A stretch of DNA of 64,000 nucleotides, taken from NCBI GenBank assembly GCA_963576735.1, contig OY755186.1, positions 14,867,970 to 14,931,969 of the forward strand, in the 5' to 3' direction. A program made the translations under genes and the position numbers. The notes under the pieces are model-generated. The model was not told the origin of the DNA and did no database searches. It saw only the letters and a program-made list of their open reading frames with translations. This DNA comes from Bedellia somnulentella. Taxonomy: Eukaryota; Arthropoda; Insecta; Lepidoptera; Bedelliidae. Positions 1 through 10,283 of this stretch are shown in pieces; position 1 is the first letter of the stretch, and each line of letters opens with the position of its first letter.

Positions 1-346
1 CACTCGGTTATCGTGCAAACGACTAGTTTTCAAATCCTGGGTCGGGCCTACACCAATTTGTCTTTTCTAAAGGCATATGTGTGGTTAATTTATCATGGTT
101 GTTAACGGTGAGGGAAAACATCGTGAGGAAACCCACATGGCTGAGTTGTACTTAGTCATGTGACAGTGTATTCGTACAAAACGGCGGTAGGCCTGCCCAC
201 TATCACGTGAGTACACTGTCCATGCATAACGTGGGTACTCTGAACACCAGGTGACAATGTCACGTGATGTTCAGAAGTATTAGTACCTCTGCCAACCCCT
301 TCGGGGATATTCGGCGTGAACGTTTATGTTTATGTTATGTTATACA
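1..346 (+). repeat. SINE-B copy, cut by window start
   Basis: A tRNA-headed SINE that enters the window just after its A box. It keeps the B-box-like part (TTTTCAAATCCTGGG), the body with GAGGAAACCCACATGG and ATCACGTGAGTACACTG, and the 3' end CCCCTTCGGGGATATTCGGC followed by GTGAACGTTTATGTTATG. It is nearly identical to the copies at 34.7, 41.3 and 44.6 kb, so it is fairly young. There is no protein coding. Confidence 0.85.
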
Positions 347-483
347 TTTTGCAAGTGGAAAATAGCGACTGGTGTTTTTCCTACATTTGTGTAACGCAAT
401 GATGTGATCCGAATTTCTGTGATATACCAACTCCATGTTTTCATAGCTACGTGCAAGATGATATAAAAAGAAGTTTGAACCCT

Positions 484-652
484 GCTTTTTATTGGATTTT
501 GGGCGATGCAGTTAGAGACCCATCACCAAAAACCTTCATTATTACCATCTTTTCCCCACTCAACTTCCAAAAGTGGCTGAGGAAATTATAATTCCTTAGT
601 TCTGGCTACCCCTTCTAGGGAAATATAGCCGTGAGTATATGTATGTATGTAT
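484..652 (+). repeat. SINE-A, 5'-truncated
   Basis: Starts inside the element (TTGGATTTTGGGCGATGCAG) and runs to the full 3' end (CTGGCTACCCCTTCTAGGG, GCCGTGAGTATATG, then ATGT repeats). The first third of the element is missing. Confidence 0.85.
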
Positions 653-977
653 CTCTTTTGCTACTTACTTTACTACGAAATAATTACTTTTTAAAATGAA
701 ATACAAAGTTTTTGCTTCCCTTATTCATATCGATACTGTTTATGAAAACAGATAGTCATAAGAGATCATTAATCCAGATATTCGAATAAAGTTTGTGCGG
801 CGTTTTAATATGTCTGAATAAAGAAAGAAGTTGTTATTGATATAATTGTTCATTATCATAATTTACAATTACTACATTATTATTAATTATTATTTATTTG
901 CATAATGTTATGATTTGTGTAAAATTTCAATTGGTAATAAACGATCATTATTGTTATTATATGAACGGACAATTTTA
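653..977. other. AT-rich spacer, nothing recognised
   Basis: AT-rich sequence with short ORFs on both strands but no coding signal, splice signals or clear repeat family that I can name. Confidence 0.5.
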
Positions 978-1562
978 TACACAGAACATGTTAGCCCCAA
1001 ACTAAGTAGAACTTGTATTAGGGATACTAACTCATCCACATATTTAACATTAGATCGTACACATAAAAATAATATCCAGGACCAACAAAAAAAAATTTGC
1101 ATCCACATTTACGACTGAATATATGGTTTTAATGCATTAATGCTTTGGCATTGGCGCTGACCGAAAATCAGTGTTGTGAGGTAAAACTCACAACGTTTGC
1201 TGAGTCGGTGCCTTTTTGCTGTTGGAGGGCACACAGAGATTTTTGATGTGTGCTTGGTATTTATTTTTATAGTGTTTTTTGTCTTTTTTATTTTTAGTTT
1301 TTAATCACTTTTTGATATTTTTATTTAATTTTTGTTTTGTGTTTTAATTATTTTTGTTGTATTATTTTTTTTTTGTATTTTTTTTTACATTTTTTATTTC
1401 TTATTATGTGCATATTGTTAGTTTTTGTGCCTTTTATGCAGCAAATAAATGTCTTTCTTCCTCTTTCTTTCTAATGCTCATTATCATTACATATATGTTG
1501 CTCTCAGCGGGGTTCGAACCCGCAACCTCCGGACCGGGAAGCTAGTCACGTATCGTCGACGC
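978..1562 (-). repeat. SINE-D copy split by an insertion
   Basis: On the minus strand a tRNA-like head (B box GGTTCGAACCCC, at about 1500-1562) is followed, after an insertion at about 1108-1470, by the SINE-D body (978-1107: GTTAGCCCCAAACTAAGTAG, GATACTAACTCATCCACAT). The uninterrupted copy at 3215-3440 shows the original order. The peptide motif AGFEPATSGP seen in this stretch is a translation of the tRNA-like head, not a protein. Confidence 0.65.
1108..1470 (+). mobile_element. LINE 3' end inserted in SINE-D
   Basis: T-rich 3'-UTR-like sequence ending GCAAATAAATGTCTTTCTTC and a short CTTT-rich tail. Similar ends occur at 4020-4203 and 9600-9736, which marks a LINE family whose 3' end has an AATAAATG-type signal and a TTTC microsatellite tail. 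No coding part is kept. Confidence 0.5.
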
Positions 1563-2289
1563 CGTCTAATATAAATAATAACTACCTCTTCTTTAGCCAA
1601 ATACTATTGGTACAAATAATCACATGAATCAGTTAACAAGATTTAAATATAGCTGTGTCTCAGACTTGTAACGAATACACGAACAAGAAGTCACTTCATT
1701 TTCTTGTCAAATTAACATCGAGTGAAACCACATGTTCTTCCTGGTTAAGAAAATCCGATATTTACGTAAATATGGCTTCGTTTCACTATTAATAACTGTC
1801 TAATATGAAATGTACATTAAATGTATGCATCTAACCTAAGTCACCTCTACGCAACTCGCGTCGGCGTTTCATTTCTAAATTTTCCATACACATATTTTTT
1901 AAAAGCAAAATAAGAATGAAAACAAGATATACATAAAATATGATAAATAAAATTGGAAGATATAATTTGGCCAGGCTCAAATTCTAGATGTTTTATAGGG
2001 AAATTATCGAAAGCTAATTTGTAGTTGCCAAAAAATACATTCACCGTTCCACCAAAATACTGTCCACCACAATGTATCACCCGAAATTACCCAGATTTAT
2101 GATCAAATACCAAATATTAGGTTTTCGTATTTTATTAAACGGATATTTTATTAATCTCAGTAAGTAAAAATAAACAGAACCAACCAAAAAAAAATTTATT
2201 CATTATCTTATCACAGACAAAATAGTACTTTAAGGATTTTGATTTGCAGCTGTGGGTCTAAATATGTATATTTATGTTTACGTGCATAT
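1563..2289. other. Spacer, nothing recognised
   Basis: About 730 bp of AT-rich sequence. A 77-codon open frame on the minus strand (1847-2080) has no family resemblance that I recognise and no splice context, so I do not call it a gene. Confidence 0.5.
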
Positions 2290-2526
2290 ATGCTGTGTAG
2301 TGTCGGCTTAGAATAGCACTACCCCTTTTCTTCCGGTGAGTGTACGTAAGAGGCGACTGGTAGTATGGTACTGGTGTCGTAAGAGGCGACTAACGGTATT
2401 GGTCTTTTTAAGGGATTTTTGGGCGATGCGGTTCGAGACCCATCACCAACAACCTTTATTTTACCATCTTTTTCCCTGGCTACCCCTTCTAGGGATTTAT
2501 AGCCGTGAGTATATGTATGCATATAT
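2290..2526 (+). repeat. SINE-A, nearly full length
   Basis: Head GTGTAGTGTCGGCTTAGAAT through the tail GCCGTGAGTATATGTATG. It carries an internal duplication of the GTAAGAGGCGACT block (about 2346-2388) and lacks the CAACTTCCAAAAGTGGCTGA segment. It has GGTTCGAGACCC at the polymerase-III B-box-like position, where most copies have GGTTGGAGACCC. Confidence 0.85.
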
Positions 2527-3214
2527 AGAGAATTTAAAACTTAATAGAGCGAAAACCAAATTTAGTTTGGTACAAATATATCTGAAAGTATTCTGCTAAA
2601 AACGAATTGTCAAAATCAGTCCCTACACTCTGATTGGTTGATTATATTTTCTATCTTTTATTGGTCATACATTTGTTTCGCTAAGTCAGTGCCAATACAC
2701 TGAACCCCCTACGGATAATGACATTCTTCATTTCTTCTTTATTTAAATAAGTTCTCTATGTGTACATAAACTACGTGACTTAGAACTGAACTACGTGAAA
2801 ACGGACCATTCTTTTGTTGTTTCATGAGCAATTATTTTTTAACCTACTTCAAATAGGGAGGTTCTCAGTTCGATTGTTTGTATGTATGTATGTTTGTCGG
2901 CGATTATCTTGCGTTTGGCTAAAGCAATTTGGACGCAGTTTTCAGAAAAATATTTATTTTGTTCAAACGCAGACGGCATAGTCACAAGCAAAGATGTTTT
3001 TCTCTTTTACGATTAAAAGTAAAAAATCACGTAAAAGATGAAAAAATACTGGATGAATGACTAGGTAGTGAAGAAATAACAAATGAAAAGAAAATTTAAT
3101 ATGCATGTAGGGTGCTCAAATCTGCAGTAATTTAATGTACGGTGAAAGTTTGTGGACTAAAATATAAATAAATGAAAGATGCACTGAATAATAAATAAAT
3201 ACATGGAAATTTTA
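2527..3214. other. Spacer, nothing recognised
   Basis: AT-rich DNA with a short TATG array near 2880 and no open frame or repeat that I can name. Confidence 0.5.
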
Positions 3215-3440
3215 GACACAGGTCAAGTTAGCCCCAACCAAAAATAAACTTGTGTTACCGGATACTAACTCAACGATATATTTAATATTAGGTATATAAT
3301 ACACATATAAACAACATCCAAAACAAAGAAACAATCATTTATGCTCATCACATAAATGTTGATCTCAGCGGCGATCGAACCCACAACCTCCAGACCGAGA
3401 AGCTAGACGCCTATCCACTTGGCCACGGACGTCGTCAAAT
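3215..3440 (-). repeat. SINE-D, complete-looking copy
   Basis: Minus-strand tRNA-like head (GTGGCCAAGTGGATAGGCG ... GGTTCGATCGCC, about 3358-3440) joined to a body that matches 978-1107 (GTTAGCCCCAACC, GGATACTAACTCAACGA). It defines the SINE-D order: tRNA head, then body, on the minus strand. Confidence 0.65.
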
Positions 3441-3605
3441 GAAGCAGAAAGCATAGCTCGATTTTCTAGTGTAATAAAAACAAGTAAACGAAAGGTTAAA
3501 CATGTTTATGTTTAAATAGCGACGAAGTGAAACGAATAGGATATAAATAAAAGATAGATAAAGAGTGGGATTCATATAACCTCCTCCATTTTTCGACGGT
3601 AAATA

Positions 3606-3875
3606 AACTCAAACTTTCATGCCATATATCCCCGAAGGGTTTGGCAGAGGTACTAGTACTTCTGAAAATCACGTGATATTGTCATCTGGTGTTTAGAGTC
3701 CCAACGTTTTGCTTGGACAGTGTACCCACGTAATACAACAAAGTACAACTTAGCCATGTGGGTTTCCTCGCGATGTTTTCCCTCACCGTTAACCATGATA
3801 AATTAACCACACATATGACTTTAGAAATGACACATTGGTGTAGGCCCGACTCGGGTATCAACCGACGCCTCTCTA
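3606..3875 (-). repeat. SINE-B, diverged minus-strand copy
   Basis: Reverse complement of SINE-B from the 3' end (TATCCCCGAAGGGTTTGGCA) to the region just before the A box (GTAGGCCCGACTCGGG). Several small deletions mark it as older than the copy at position 1. Confidence 0.8.
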
Positions 3876-4019
3876 GTAGAGCAGAAAGATCAAGATCTGA
3901 ATGAATGATGTGTAAGGAAACTCTCTGAGGAATTCCAAACTAATCAGAAATTATTCTATTGGTATATCGATATAACGATAATGCTGAGGTAGTTTCCAAA
4001 TTCGTTGCTACTACGCAGG

Positions 4020-4203
4020 TTATACGGCTATAGTTTTTTTTTTCTTTTATATCTTGGAATTAGTATGTATGATATTGTCTTTTTATTATTATTTTTCTAT
4101 GTGTTTGTATTTACTTATTTTTGTGCTGTGTCTTCCTTTGTACGTGTGTAGCAGAGAATAAATGTTTTTCTTTCTTCTTTCTTTCTTTCTTTCTTTCTTT
4201 CTT
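4020..4203 (+). mobile_element. LINE 3' end with TTTC tail
   Basis: T-rich 3' UTR ending GCAGAGAATAAATGTTTTTC and then a (TTTC)n microsatellite at about 4160-4203. It is related to 1230-1470 and 9600-9736. No coding remains. Confidence 0.5.
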
Positions 4204-4439
4204 ATATCATACTGTTGGCTGCTAGTTTTATTAAATTGTTTAATTTACACCGCAGAAAAGTAATGCTTAGAAGTAAAAGAGACCCAAATATGTGTTGTTG
4301 TAAATCTGATGAATGGAAGTCGATCATCTGAATATAAAAGGCATTTGAAAATCAATTGAAGCTCGCACTACGCCTGCCCGCCGGGGTTTCAAAAAACACA
4401 AGTACAAATATGATCAGGTACAAGTATGAAAAGGCCCTA

Positions 4440-4854
4440 ATAACTAATGATGGAATAAGAATTTAAAGGGTATGGAACAATAATTTAGCGGGACTCTTTC
4501 AAAAACAGGACGCGCCATTTTATCAGAATTTAATGTGATGTGTGAAAAAATAAGATAATTATGGAAGAAATAATAAAAACAATGTATAATATGGATGTGG
4601 GGAAAGCGCCAGGAGTATCGAAATACTGATAAGTTGGTAAGTGGTTAGTGACTTCTTGGCTTTGCTTCCTTTTTTAGAAGTGTTGATACAATGGCAAGGT
4701 ACAAAAAGATTGGAGTAGAGTTGTTTGAAAGATTTTGTCTATAAAGGAAAAGTGTTACAAAACAAAAACCACTGTGTTATTTATTGTGTGTTAAGGATTG
4801 ACAAGGTTATGAAAGAAACCAATAATAAAACAAAGGATGTGCAAGCAAGACTTA
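4440..4854 (+). pseudogene. Decayed LINE-alpha, left part
   Basis: Old copy of the LINE-alpha RT element. Stretches such as TAGCGGGACTCTTTCAAAAAC, TTGGAGTAGAG and AAAGGATGTGCAAGCAAGACT line up in order with 24385-24830, with many substitutions and deletions. It breaks at 4854 in the RT palm, where LINE-beta is inserted, and resumes at 7074. Confidence 0.65.
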
Positions 4855-5063
4855 ATTCAAATTCAAATTCAAATTCAAATTCAAATATATTTATTGCAAG
4901 TCACATTGTGGTATTAGGTGGTAATGAGTTGACTAGATACAAATGTGACACCCTGTAAGGGCGCAGCAACCTAAGAGGCTTAAAATTACTTAAGTATTCT
5001 ATAAATTAACATGCATAAAATTAGAATTATATTGTAAAATTTTATACAAAAAAAAGGAATTCA

Positions 5064-5299
5064 AAATTAATACAAAATAAACATCGTACATTAAACATTA
5101 TCAGATTAAATTATTATGAAATTAAAGTTACAATTTAGGCAGGCACCAATTTATTGTTAAAGATTGTATATTTTATTTAAAATTAATACAAAATAAACAT
5201 CGTACATTATTAAACATTATCAGATTAAATTATTATGAAATTAAAGTTACAATTTAGGCAGGCACTAATTTATTGTTAAAGATTGTATATTTTATTTAC
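5064..5299 (-). repeat. Tandem duplication in LINE-beta 3' UTR
   Basis: Two near-identical units of about 117-120 bp, 5064-5179 and 5180-5299, each ending GATTGTATATTTTATTTA (plus strand). They differ mainly by a three-base ATT insertion and one C/T change. The second unit includes the last codons of the RT ORF, so the duplication arose from the ORF end plus proximal UTR. Confidence 0.85.
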
Positions 5300-7070
5300 C
5301 ATTATCATTAAAAAAGTCTGTAATTGTGTAGTAGCTCTTTTCAATAAGGAATCTCTTTAAGGATGTGATGAACATTTCGTACGTCTCTGAATTTTTGATT
5401 ACATTTGGAACTGAATTATAAATCTTGATAGACATAGCGTGGGGCCCTGCTGTATACATCTTTAATTTTGAGAAAGTAGTTTTCAGTTGATTTTGGTATC
5501 TATCATTTCTTCTAATTATCTTAATTGGGGAGTATAAGTTCGATTGTTTCTTAACAAATTTACATGATTCCAGTATATATATAGATGTGAGTGTTAGTAT
5601 ACTATATTTTTTAAAATAAGGCTTACAAGAATCCCTTTGATCTATATTTGCTAAGATTCTAATACATTTCTTCTGTAGCGTGAACACATCTTTTACATTA
5701 GTGGAGTTTCCCCATAAAACAATACCATAAGAGAGTCTAGAATGAGCATATGCATAGTATGCTGAAAGAGCAGCTTTGAAATCTGTAACTTTTTTTAAGT
5801 GAATAAGTGCATAGATGAAAGAAGATAATTTTTTTGATAAATTTTCAATATGCATTTTCCAGTTTAATTGGTGGTCTAGATCAATTCCTAATAGCTTAGC
5901 TGTCTCAACCGTTTTTATTTGAGTGTTCTGGTATTTATAATTGAGTTCTAGCGGTTTTCTTTGGTATGGGCCGAATTGTATTAAATTAGTTTTGGAGAAA
6001 TTTAGCGCGAGGTTGTGGTCTTCGAGCCACACTGTTATCGTGTCTAGGGTCTCATTCAGTTTAATCTCTAGCTCTTCGACTTCAGAGCAAGTGAATAAAA
6101 AAGAAATATCATCCGCAAATAAGATGCATTTTTCGTTTAGTATTGCTGGCAGATCGTTTATATAGATAATGAATAAGATACATCCGAGGACACTACCTTG
6201 CGGGATAGAGCCAGTGACCGGGATAAGATCAGACCTAATTTGCTCTATTTTTCTCGTCTTGTAATCAGCAATTTCAACTTCGACATATTGGTGTCTTTGC
6301 TCAAGATAAGACGCAAACCATTTATAAGCCTCTCCGCGAATTCCAGTCCCGTTAAGTTTGCTAAGTAGAATTTCGTGGTTGACTCTATCATATGCCTTGC
6401 TCATATCTAGTAATAGTCCTACTGCGTATTTTTGGCTATTAATTGAGTCTAAAATCATTTGCACATATTTATATACAGCTAGTGTTGTTGACCTGTTTTT
6501 CCTAAATCCGTGCTGTGGGTCACAAAATATATTATATTTTTCATAGAACGAGTAAAGTCGCGCTGCCATCGCACTCTCAAAAATCTTAGATGATGTAGTT
6601 AGTTGGGCAATGGGGCGATAGTTATTAGGGTCTGTTTTGATGCCCTTTTTATATATAGGTTTAACTAGTGCTGTTTTAAGTGCTTCTGGAAAAACACCTT
6701 CGGTAAAAGATTGGTTAATTAGATTAGTATAAGGAACAGTAAGTTCGGCTGCGCATTTTTTTATTAACGAGGGAGGAAGTTCATCTATTCCTGAGCTACA
6801 TTTGTTTTTAAGATTTTTAATAATGTTATGGACTTCTTTTGGTTCAACTAGATGTAAGAAAAAAGTATTTTGTATTATATTTACAGGTTTAATTTTTTGT
6901 TTAGCTTGCAAAGAGAGCGGTTTTGAATTTCCTACCGAAGTGAAGAAATCATTAAAAGTATTAGCAATTATTTTTGGGCAGTCCACTAAAGTATTATCAA
7001 TTTTAAGTTGAATATTGTTTTTAATTCGAGAAGGCATCTTGTTAGTTTCATTGTGTATTATTCGCCACAT
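5292..7070 (-). CDS. LINE-beta reverse transcriptase ORF (592 aa)
   Basis: Reverse transcriptase of a CR1/jockey-type non-LTR retrotransposon, which copies the element RNA at a nicked chromosomal site. Visible RT blocks in order: KPIYKKG and NNYRPIAQL (about 140-155), HGFRKNRSTT (about 187-197), LDMSKAYDRVNH (about 222-233), GSIPQGSVLG (about 283-292), and the catalytic FADD box as LFADDISFLF (about 318-327). The C-terminal part has the YGIVLWGNST thumb-type motif. The endonuclease domain is absent because the copy is 5'-truncated; the ATG at 7070 is simply the first Met in the remaining frame. No stops or frameshifts occur over 592 codons, unusual for this window. The clade is not resolved. 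Confidence 0.85.
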   Translation of the reverse strand: MWRIIHNETNKMPSRIKNNIQLKIDNTLVDCPKIIANTFNDFFTSVGNSKPLSLQAKQKIKPVNIIQNTFFLHLVEPKEVHNIIKNLKNKCSSGIDELPPSLIKKCAAELTVPYTNLINQSFTEGVFPEALKTALVKPIYKKGIKTDPNNYRPIAQLTTSSKIFESAMAARLYSFYEKYNIFCDPQHGFRKNRSTTLAVYKYVQMILDSINSQKYAVGLLLDMSKAYDRVNHEILLSKLNGTGIRGEAYKWFASYLEQRHQYVEVEIADYKTRKIEQIRSDLIPVTGSIPQGSVLGCILFIIYINDLPAILNEKCILFADDISFLFTCSEVEELEIKLNETLDTITVWLEDHNLALNFSKTNLIQFGPYQRKPLELNYKYQNTQIKTVETAKLLGIDLDHQLNWKMHIENLSKKLSSFIYALIHLKKVTDFKAALSAYYAYAHSRLSYGIVLWGNSTNVKDVFTLQKKCIRILANIDQRDSCKPYFKKYSILTLTSIYILESCKFVKKQSNLYSPIKIIRRNDRYQNQLKTTFSKLKMYTAGPHAMSIKIYNSVPNVIKNSETYEMFITSLKRFLIEKSYYTITDFFNDNGK

Positions 7071-7073
7071 GGT

Positions 7074-7970
7074 GCATCACTGAAAGGTTCTCAGCCAAGA
7101 ATCAAAAGGTGTACTGATAATGTATTGTGATATATGATAGGGAGCCAACATTTATATGTGTATTGGAGTCACTATATCAGGATTGAGAGAGTGCAAGTGA
7201 ACGAGTAAACGGAGAAAATACGGACTGGTTTGGAATCACTAGGGGTCTTCGTCAGGCTTCTTAATTTATTCCCTGAAACTGTGACAGAGTAATAATGTAG
7301 TAACAATGCCAGGATTTATGATTAAATTCCTCTTATACGCAAATGTACAAGTGTGACTTGCATTAATGGTGGTGAATGGATTGTAAGATGGTCCATATTG
7401 CATCAAAAGAAATGAGAATGACTATGGAGGAAAACCATGGTTTTGATTTTTGAGAGAGAAAGTCGTGATCGGAAAATATAAGGAAGATATTGAGAGTGGA
7501 GTTAAAAAATGAAATGACGAGCCACGAACGTCTTATATTGATCCAGTTGTGGTCAGAAAAGGCTCTAATGGCTCGTAAGGCAAAAGAAGCATGGAATCAT
7601 GGTCTTTGAAAAGTTTATGGGTAATATAAAGATGAGCTACAGAGTGAAAAATAGTGTAATACATGATCAATATAGAGTGAAAGATAACGTTGGGGTGGTT
7701 TAACTATAGGAAGAGCTGATGGATGTAGATGCTATTGCTAGAAGAGGCCGGCCATACTAAAAGTTTAAAGACTGGTGGAGACGATCTTCCAAAGCAGGAA
7801 GTGCGAAGTGAGAAGAATAAAAAAGCACGTGTGAGGCGAATAATGCATGTGAGGGAAGTAAAAGATATCTGTCAAGATCGAGCAAAGTTATACCCCAGTG
7901 TTGGAAGAAAAGGGCGTGACTATAGGAACAGCGCTCATACCATATCATCGAAGAAATATTTTTTTTCAAA
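7074..7970 (+). pseudogene. Decayed LINE-alpha, right part
   Basis: Continuation of the element interrupted at 4854. GCATCACTGAAAGGTTCTCA at 7073 matches 24869 onward, ACGGACTGGTTTGGAATCAC matches the ISRG region, and 7700-7930 matches the C-terminal RPRR ... NKRACMKRLM ... CQDR end (GTGAGAAGAATAAAAAAGCA, TGTCAAGATCGAGCAAAGTT). It is full of stops and small indels. The 91-codon open frame at 7729-8004 is a remnant of this end and not a gene. Confidence 0.65.
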
Positions 7971-7989
7971 TGTCAGGAATATAAGATTC

Positions 7990-8710
7990 AAGTGTCATAA
8001 ATAGTAATCCTTTTATTGACATTTCGAGATTAAAAAGTTTAAAAGAGGGAATCTTTCAAATTCATTTATTTGTTTTTAAGAAATACATTTGATGTGATGA
8101 TACAATTTAATATTATAAAATAATTTCTAGTAATCTAATTTCAAAATCCAAAAAGCTTTGGACATTGGCAATAGTGAAGTAGGAAAAGACATGATTCGGT
8201 GCGTAGATGATAAAAATATATTAAGAACGCATTTGATGTATCTTGGACATAAAATTCTTCTCTTAATTTGTCAGCCACGAGTTTTTAGCGAAACAAAGTA
8301 GCCGCCATATTTTACCAACGCAAAAGACAATGCAATAATAAATCTAGTTGCACGTGTGCGATGACAAACGCATATTTGGCATCGTTTATCAGTACATTGT
8401 CTGCGCAATGCAATACTTGGCTCGGATAATTAATTAGCTATTCATATCTCAACTAAATTAATTAATAAAACATGAGTTTGTAATAAGATAGGTATCAAAT
8501 TTGAACCAGTCTGTAAGATTGATTTAGGGAGTTTATCAGATAATTTTATCTTTAAATGCTTCTACACGCTTAGGTTTATGAATCATTATATTATTGCCAC
8601 ACTCTTTGTTCATCATCTAATTTGTATTGTGTATAATCAAAAAGACATATCAGTCTAACAAAAGCTAGATTAAATGTAGTGTACACTGTTTTTTCATTTT
8701 ACTTTGATAG
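7990..8710. other. Spacer, nothing recognised
   Basis: About 700 bp of AT-rich DNA without a nameable repeat, ORF or exon. Confidence 0.5.
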
Positions 8711-8795
8711 AAAAAAGTGGCTGAGGAATTTCTAATTCCTTAGCTCTGGCTACCCTACTACTACTAGGGATTTACAGCCGTGAGTATATGTATGT
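8711..8795 (+). repeat. SINE-A 3' fragment
   Basis: Only the last 85 bp: AAAGTGGCTGAGGAATTTC, CTCTGGCTACCC with a CTA triplet expansion, then CAGCCGTGAGTATATG. Confidence 0.8.
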
Positions 8796-9599
8796 AAAAA
8801 TTAAAACTATAATACATAAAATTCATTCATCTTCAAAGAATTTGTTTCTTAATGATTTAGTTATTATTTCATTACTATATTCAAAGCCATCCGTCATACC
8901 TTTTTCAGAGTTATATATTACCAGAAAACTGATCTAAATATAACTTTATGATCAAACAAACATCCATACATTAATAAGTCATTTAGGTTTATTAATTGCG
9001 CTATATCGAATAAATAGTCCATGTGTTTTAGTCTAAAATCTTACCGTTACTAGAAAATATCTGCATTTTCTTTGTTATCATTAATAAGGTATTGATTTTT
9101 GATAGTTTTAGAATACACTTACATACACAATCACGGACTTAAAATCTCAAAAGGTATTCCTTAATTGGAAATTCTTCAGTCACTTTTAGAAGTTGAGTAG
9201 AAAATTTTGTAAAAATTTAGCAGGTGCTAAAAATAACATTGATATACAGAAGAAGATGTAGTCTTCGAGAATATCCTACGGAATTCTGTCATTCAGAGAA
9301 GGTGGATTGAATTTAATAATAATGATGTCCATATTTTTGATTCTTTATATCAGAATAAAAAACAAAGAAATAAATATAGTGTTCTTTAATAATTAACCAT
9401 ATACTGTTAAACTAAAATATACCAGGAACAAATGCAACCTATTCAAATAAAACCACTTAAAAATAATATCCTGTTTCAAGAGATCATGCATTGGATAAGA
9501 AATTACTAAAAAATGTTCAATAAAAAACACTGAACAAGACGATATTTTAACATATGAATGATACAAACAATTGAAATCCTTCTAATTATTATATTTATA
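8796..9599. other. Spacer with one SINE-A scrap
   Basis: AT-rich DNA. The only recognisable piece is a decayed minus-strand SINE-A scrap at about 9153-9212 (AATTCTTCAGTCACTTTTAG, AAGTTGAGTAG). If the SCP exon at 10119 is real, this whole stretch is its first intron. Confidence 0.5.
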
Positions 9600-9736
9600 T
9601 GTTTTTTCTTGTTTACTTTTGTTTTCTAGCTTTGAGAATTGAATTTGAATTGTGTTGTTTTTTTTTCTCTATTAATGCTATTTTTCCATGTTCTGTAAAG
9701 CAATTAAATGTCTCTCTTTCTTTCTTTCTCTTTCTC
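9600..9736 (+). mobile_element. LINE 3' end with TTTC tail
   Basis: T-rich sequence ending AAAGCAATTAAATGTCTCTC and a CTTT-rich run. It is the third member of the set at 1230-1470 and 4020-4203. Confidence 0.45.
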
Positions 9737-10118
9737 AAATCACAAAGCCAAAACAAATAAAAGGAGACAATGATAACATAATGATGTATAAATTTCAACT
9801 GTGAGATGTAACAAACAGTTTTTCTATTAAATTCCATAACGTTTATGGCTATGATACAAAAATATAACTAAGATATTGTTTTTGTTTTAACGACAGAGAA
9901 AGAGAGTTCCTAATCATGGAATGGAATCATCTAGGTATATAACTAGCTAAAATTTTATCTTTCTTTAGGTTAACTTCAATCACATACTAAAACCATAATT
10001 CATCCTAATCTTATATTACTGCACTTATTGTCATAGTTTTAAAACTTCCCAAAACATCACCAATTTAATTTATCCCACAGTTTACATAAAGACATTCTGT
10101 AACCACAAATCGACTTAC

Positions 10119-10170
10119 CATACAGATATCTCACGATGAAAGCTACCCTGTTGTCCCAAGTATACGCCAT
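10119..10170 (-). CDS. First coding exon, sarcoplasmic calcium-binding protein
   Basis: On the minus strand an ATG at 10170 in a strong context (A at -3, G at +4) opens 17 codons reading MAYTWDNRVAFIVRYLY plus one base (G), directly followed by the consensus donor GTAAGT at 10118-10113. From memory of the family, arthropod sarcoplasmic calcium-binding proteins (EF-hand Ca2+ buffers of muscle cytosol) begin MAYxWDNRVxxxVRYMYDIDN, and the split codon G|A. would supply the next Asp of the first EF-hand. The remaining exons must lie to the left; I did not find exon 2 between 1 and 10118, so the first intron may exceed 10 kb and reach beyond the window. It is shorter than any ORF-length cutoff. 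Identification is by family memory, not alignment. Confidence 0.72.
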
Positions 10171-10277
10171 GATTAAATACTTGTGTCGAGCTACAATTTA
10201 GTCGAAGTTGTCGACCACCGCGACAGTCGCGGGAACACTACTCACTCGTTGGGCTCTCGCCACGACACTAATAAACA

Positions 10278-10283
10278 AACTGA
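10278..10283 (-). promoter_or_regulatory. Candidate initiator for the SCP gene
   Basis: TCAGTT on the minus strand matches the arthropod initiator consensus TCAGTY and lies 111 bp upstream of the SCP ATG. The stretch between (10171-10277) is unusually GC-rich for the window, as a 5' UTR might be. No clear TATA box is seen 30 bp upstream. Confidence 0.3.

Larger units (their letters stand above)
4855..7073 (-). mobile_element. LINE-beta, 5'-truncated, nested in LINE-alpha
   Basis: Minus-strand non-LTR element. Its 3' end at the left is a hexanucleotide tail (five ATTTGA-type units at 4855-4885 on the plus strand as TCAAAT). Its RT ORF is long and unbroken, and its 5' end is cut at about 7073 immediately beside LINE-alpha sequence. 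The flanks are two parts of one older LINE-alpha, missing roughly 45 bp at the insertion point. The open RT frame suggests a recent insertion. Confidence 0.8.

Noticed and set aside
1354..1545. 63-aa ORF ending AGFEPATSGPGS.
   Set aside because: It spans a T-rich LINE 3' end and the antisense tRNA-like head of SINE-D.
5941..7011. Plus-strand ORFs of 62-74 aa at 5.9-7.0 kb.
   Set aside because: They are shadows of the LINE-beta RT on the opposite strand.
7729..8004. 91-aa plus-strand ORF with a basic composition.
   Set aside because: It is the decayed C-terminal end of LINE-alpha (NKKARVRRIMHV ... CQDRAK matches NKRACMKRLMDV ... CQDRTK).
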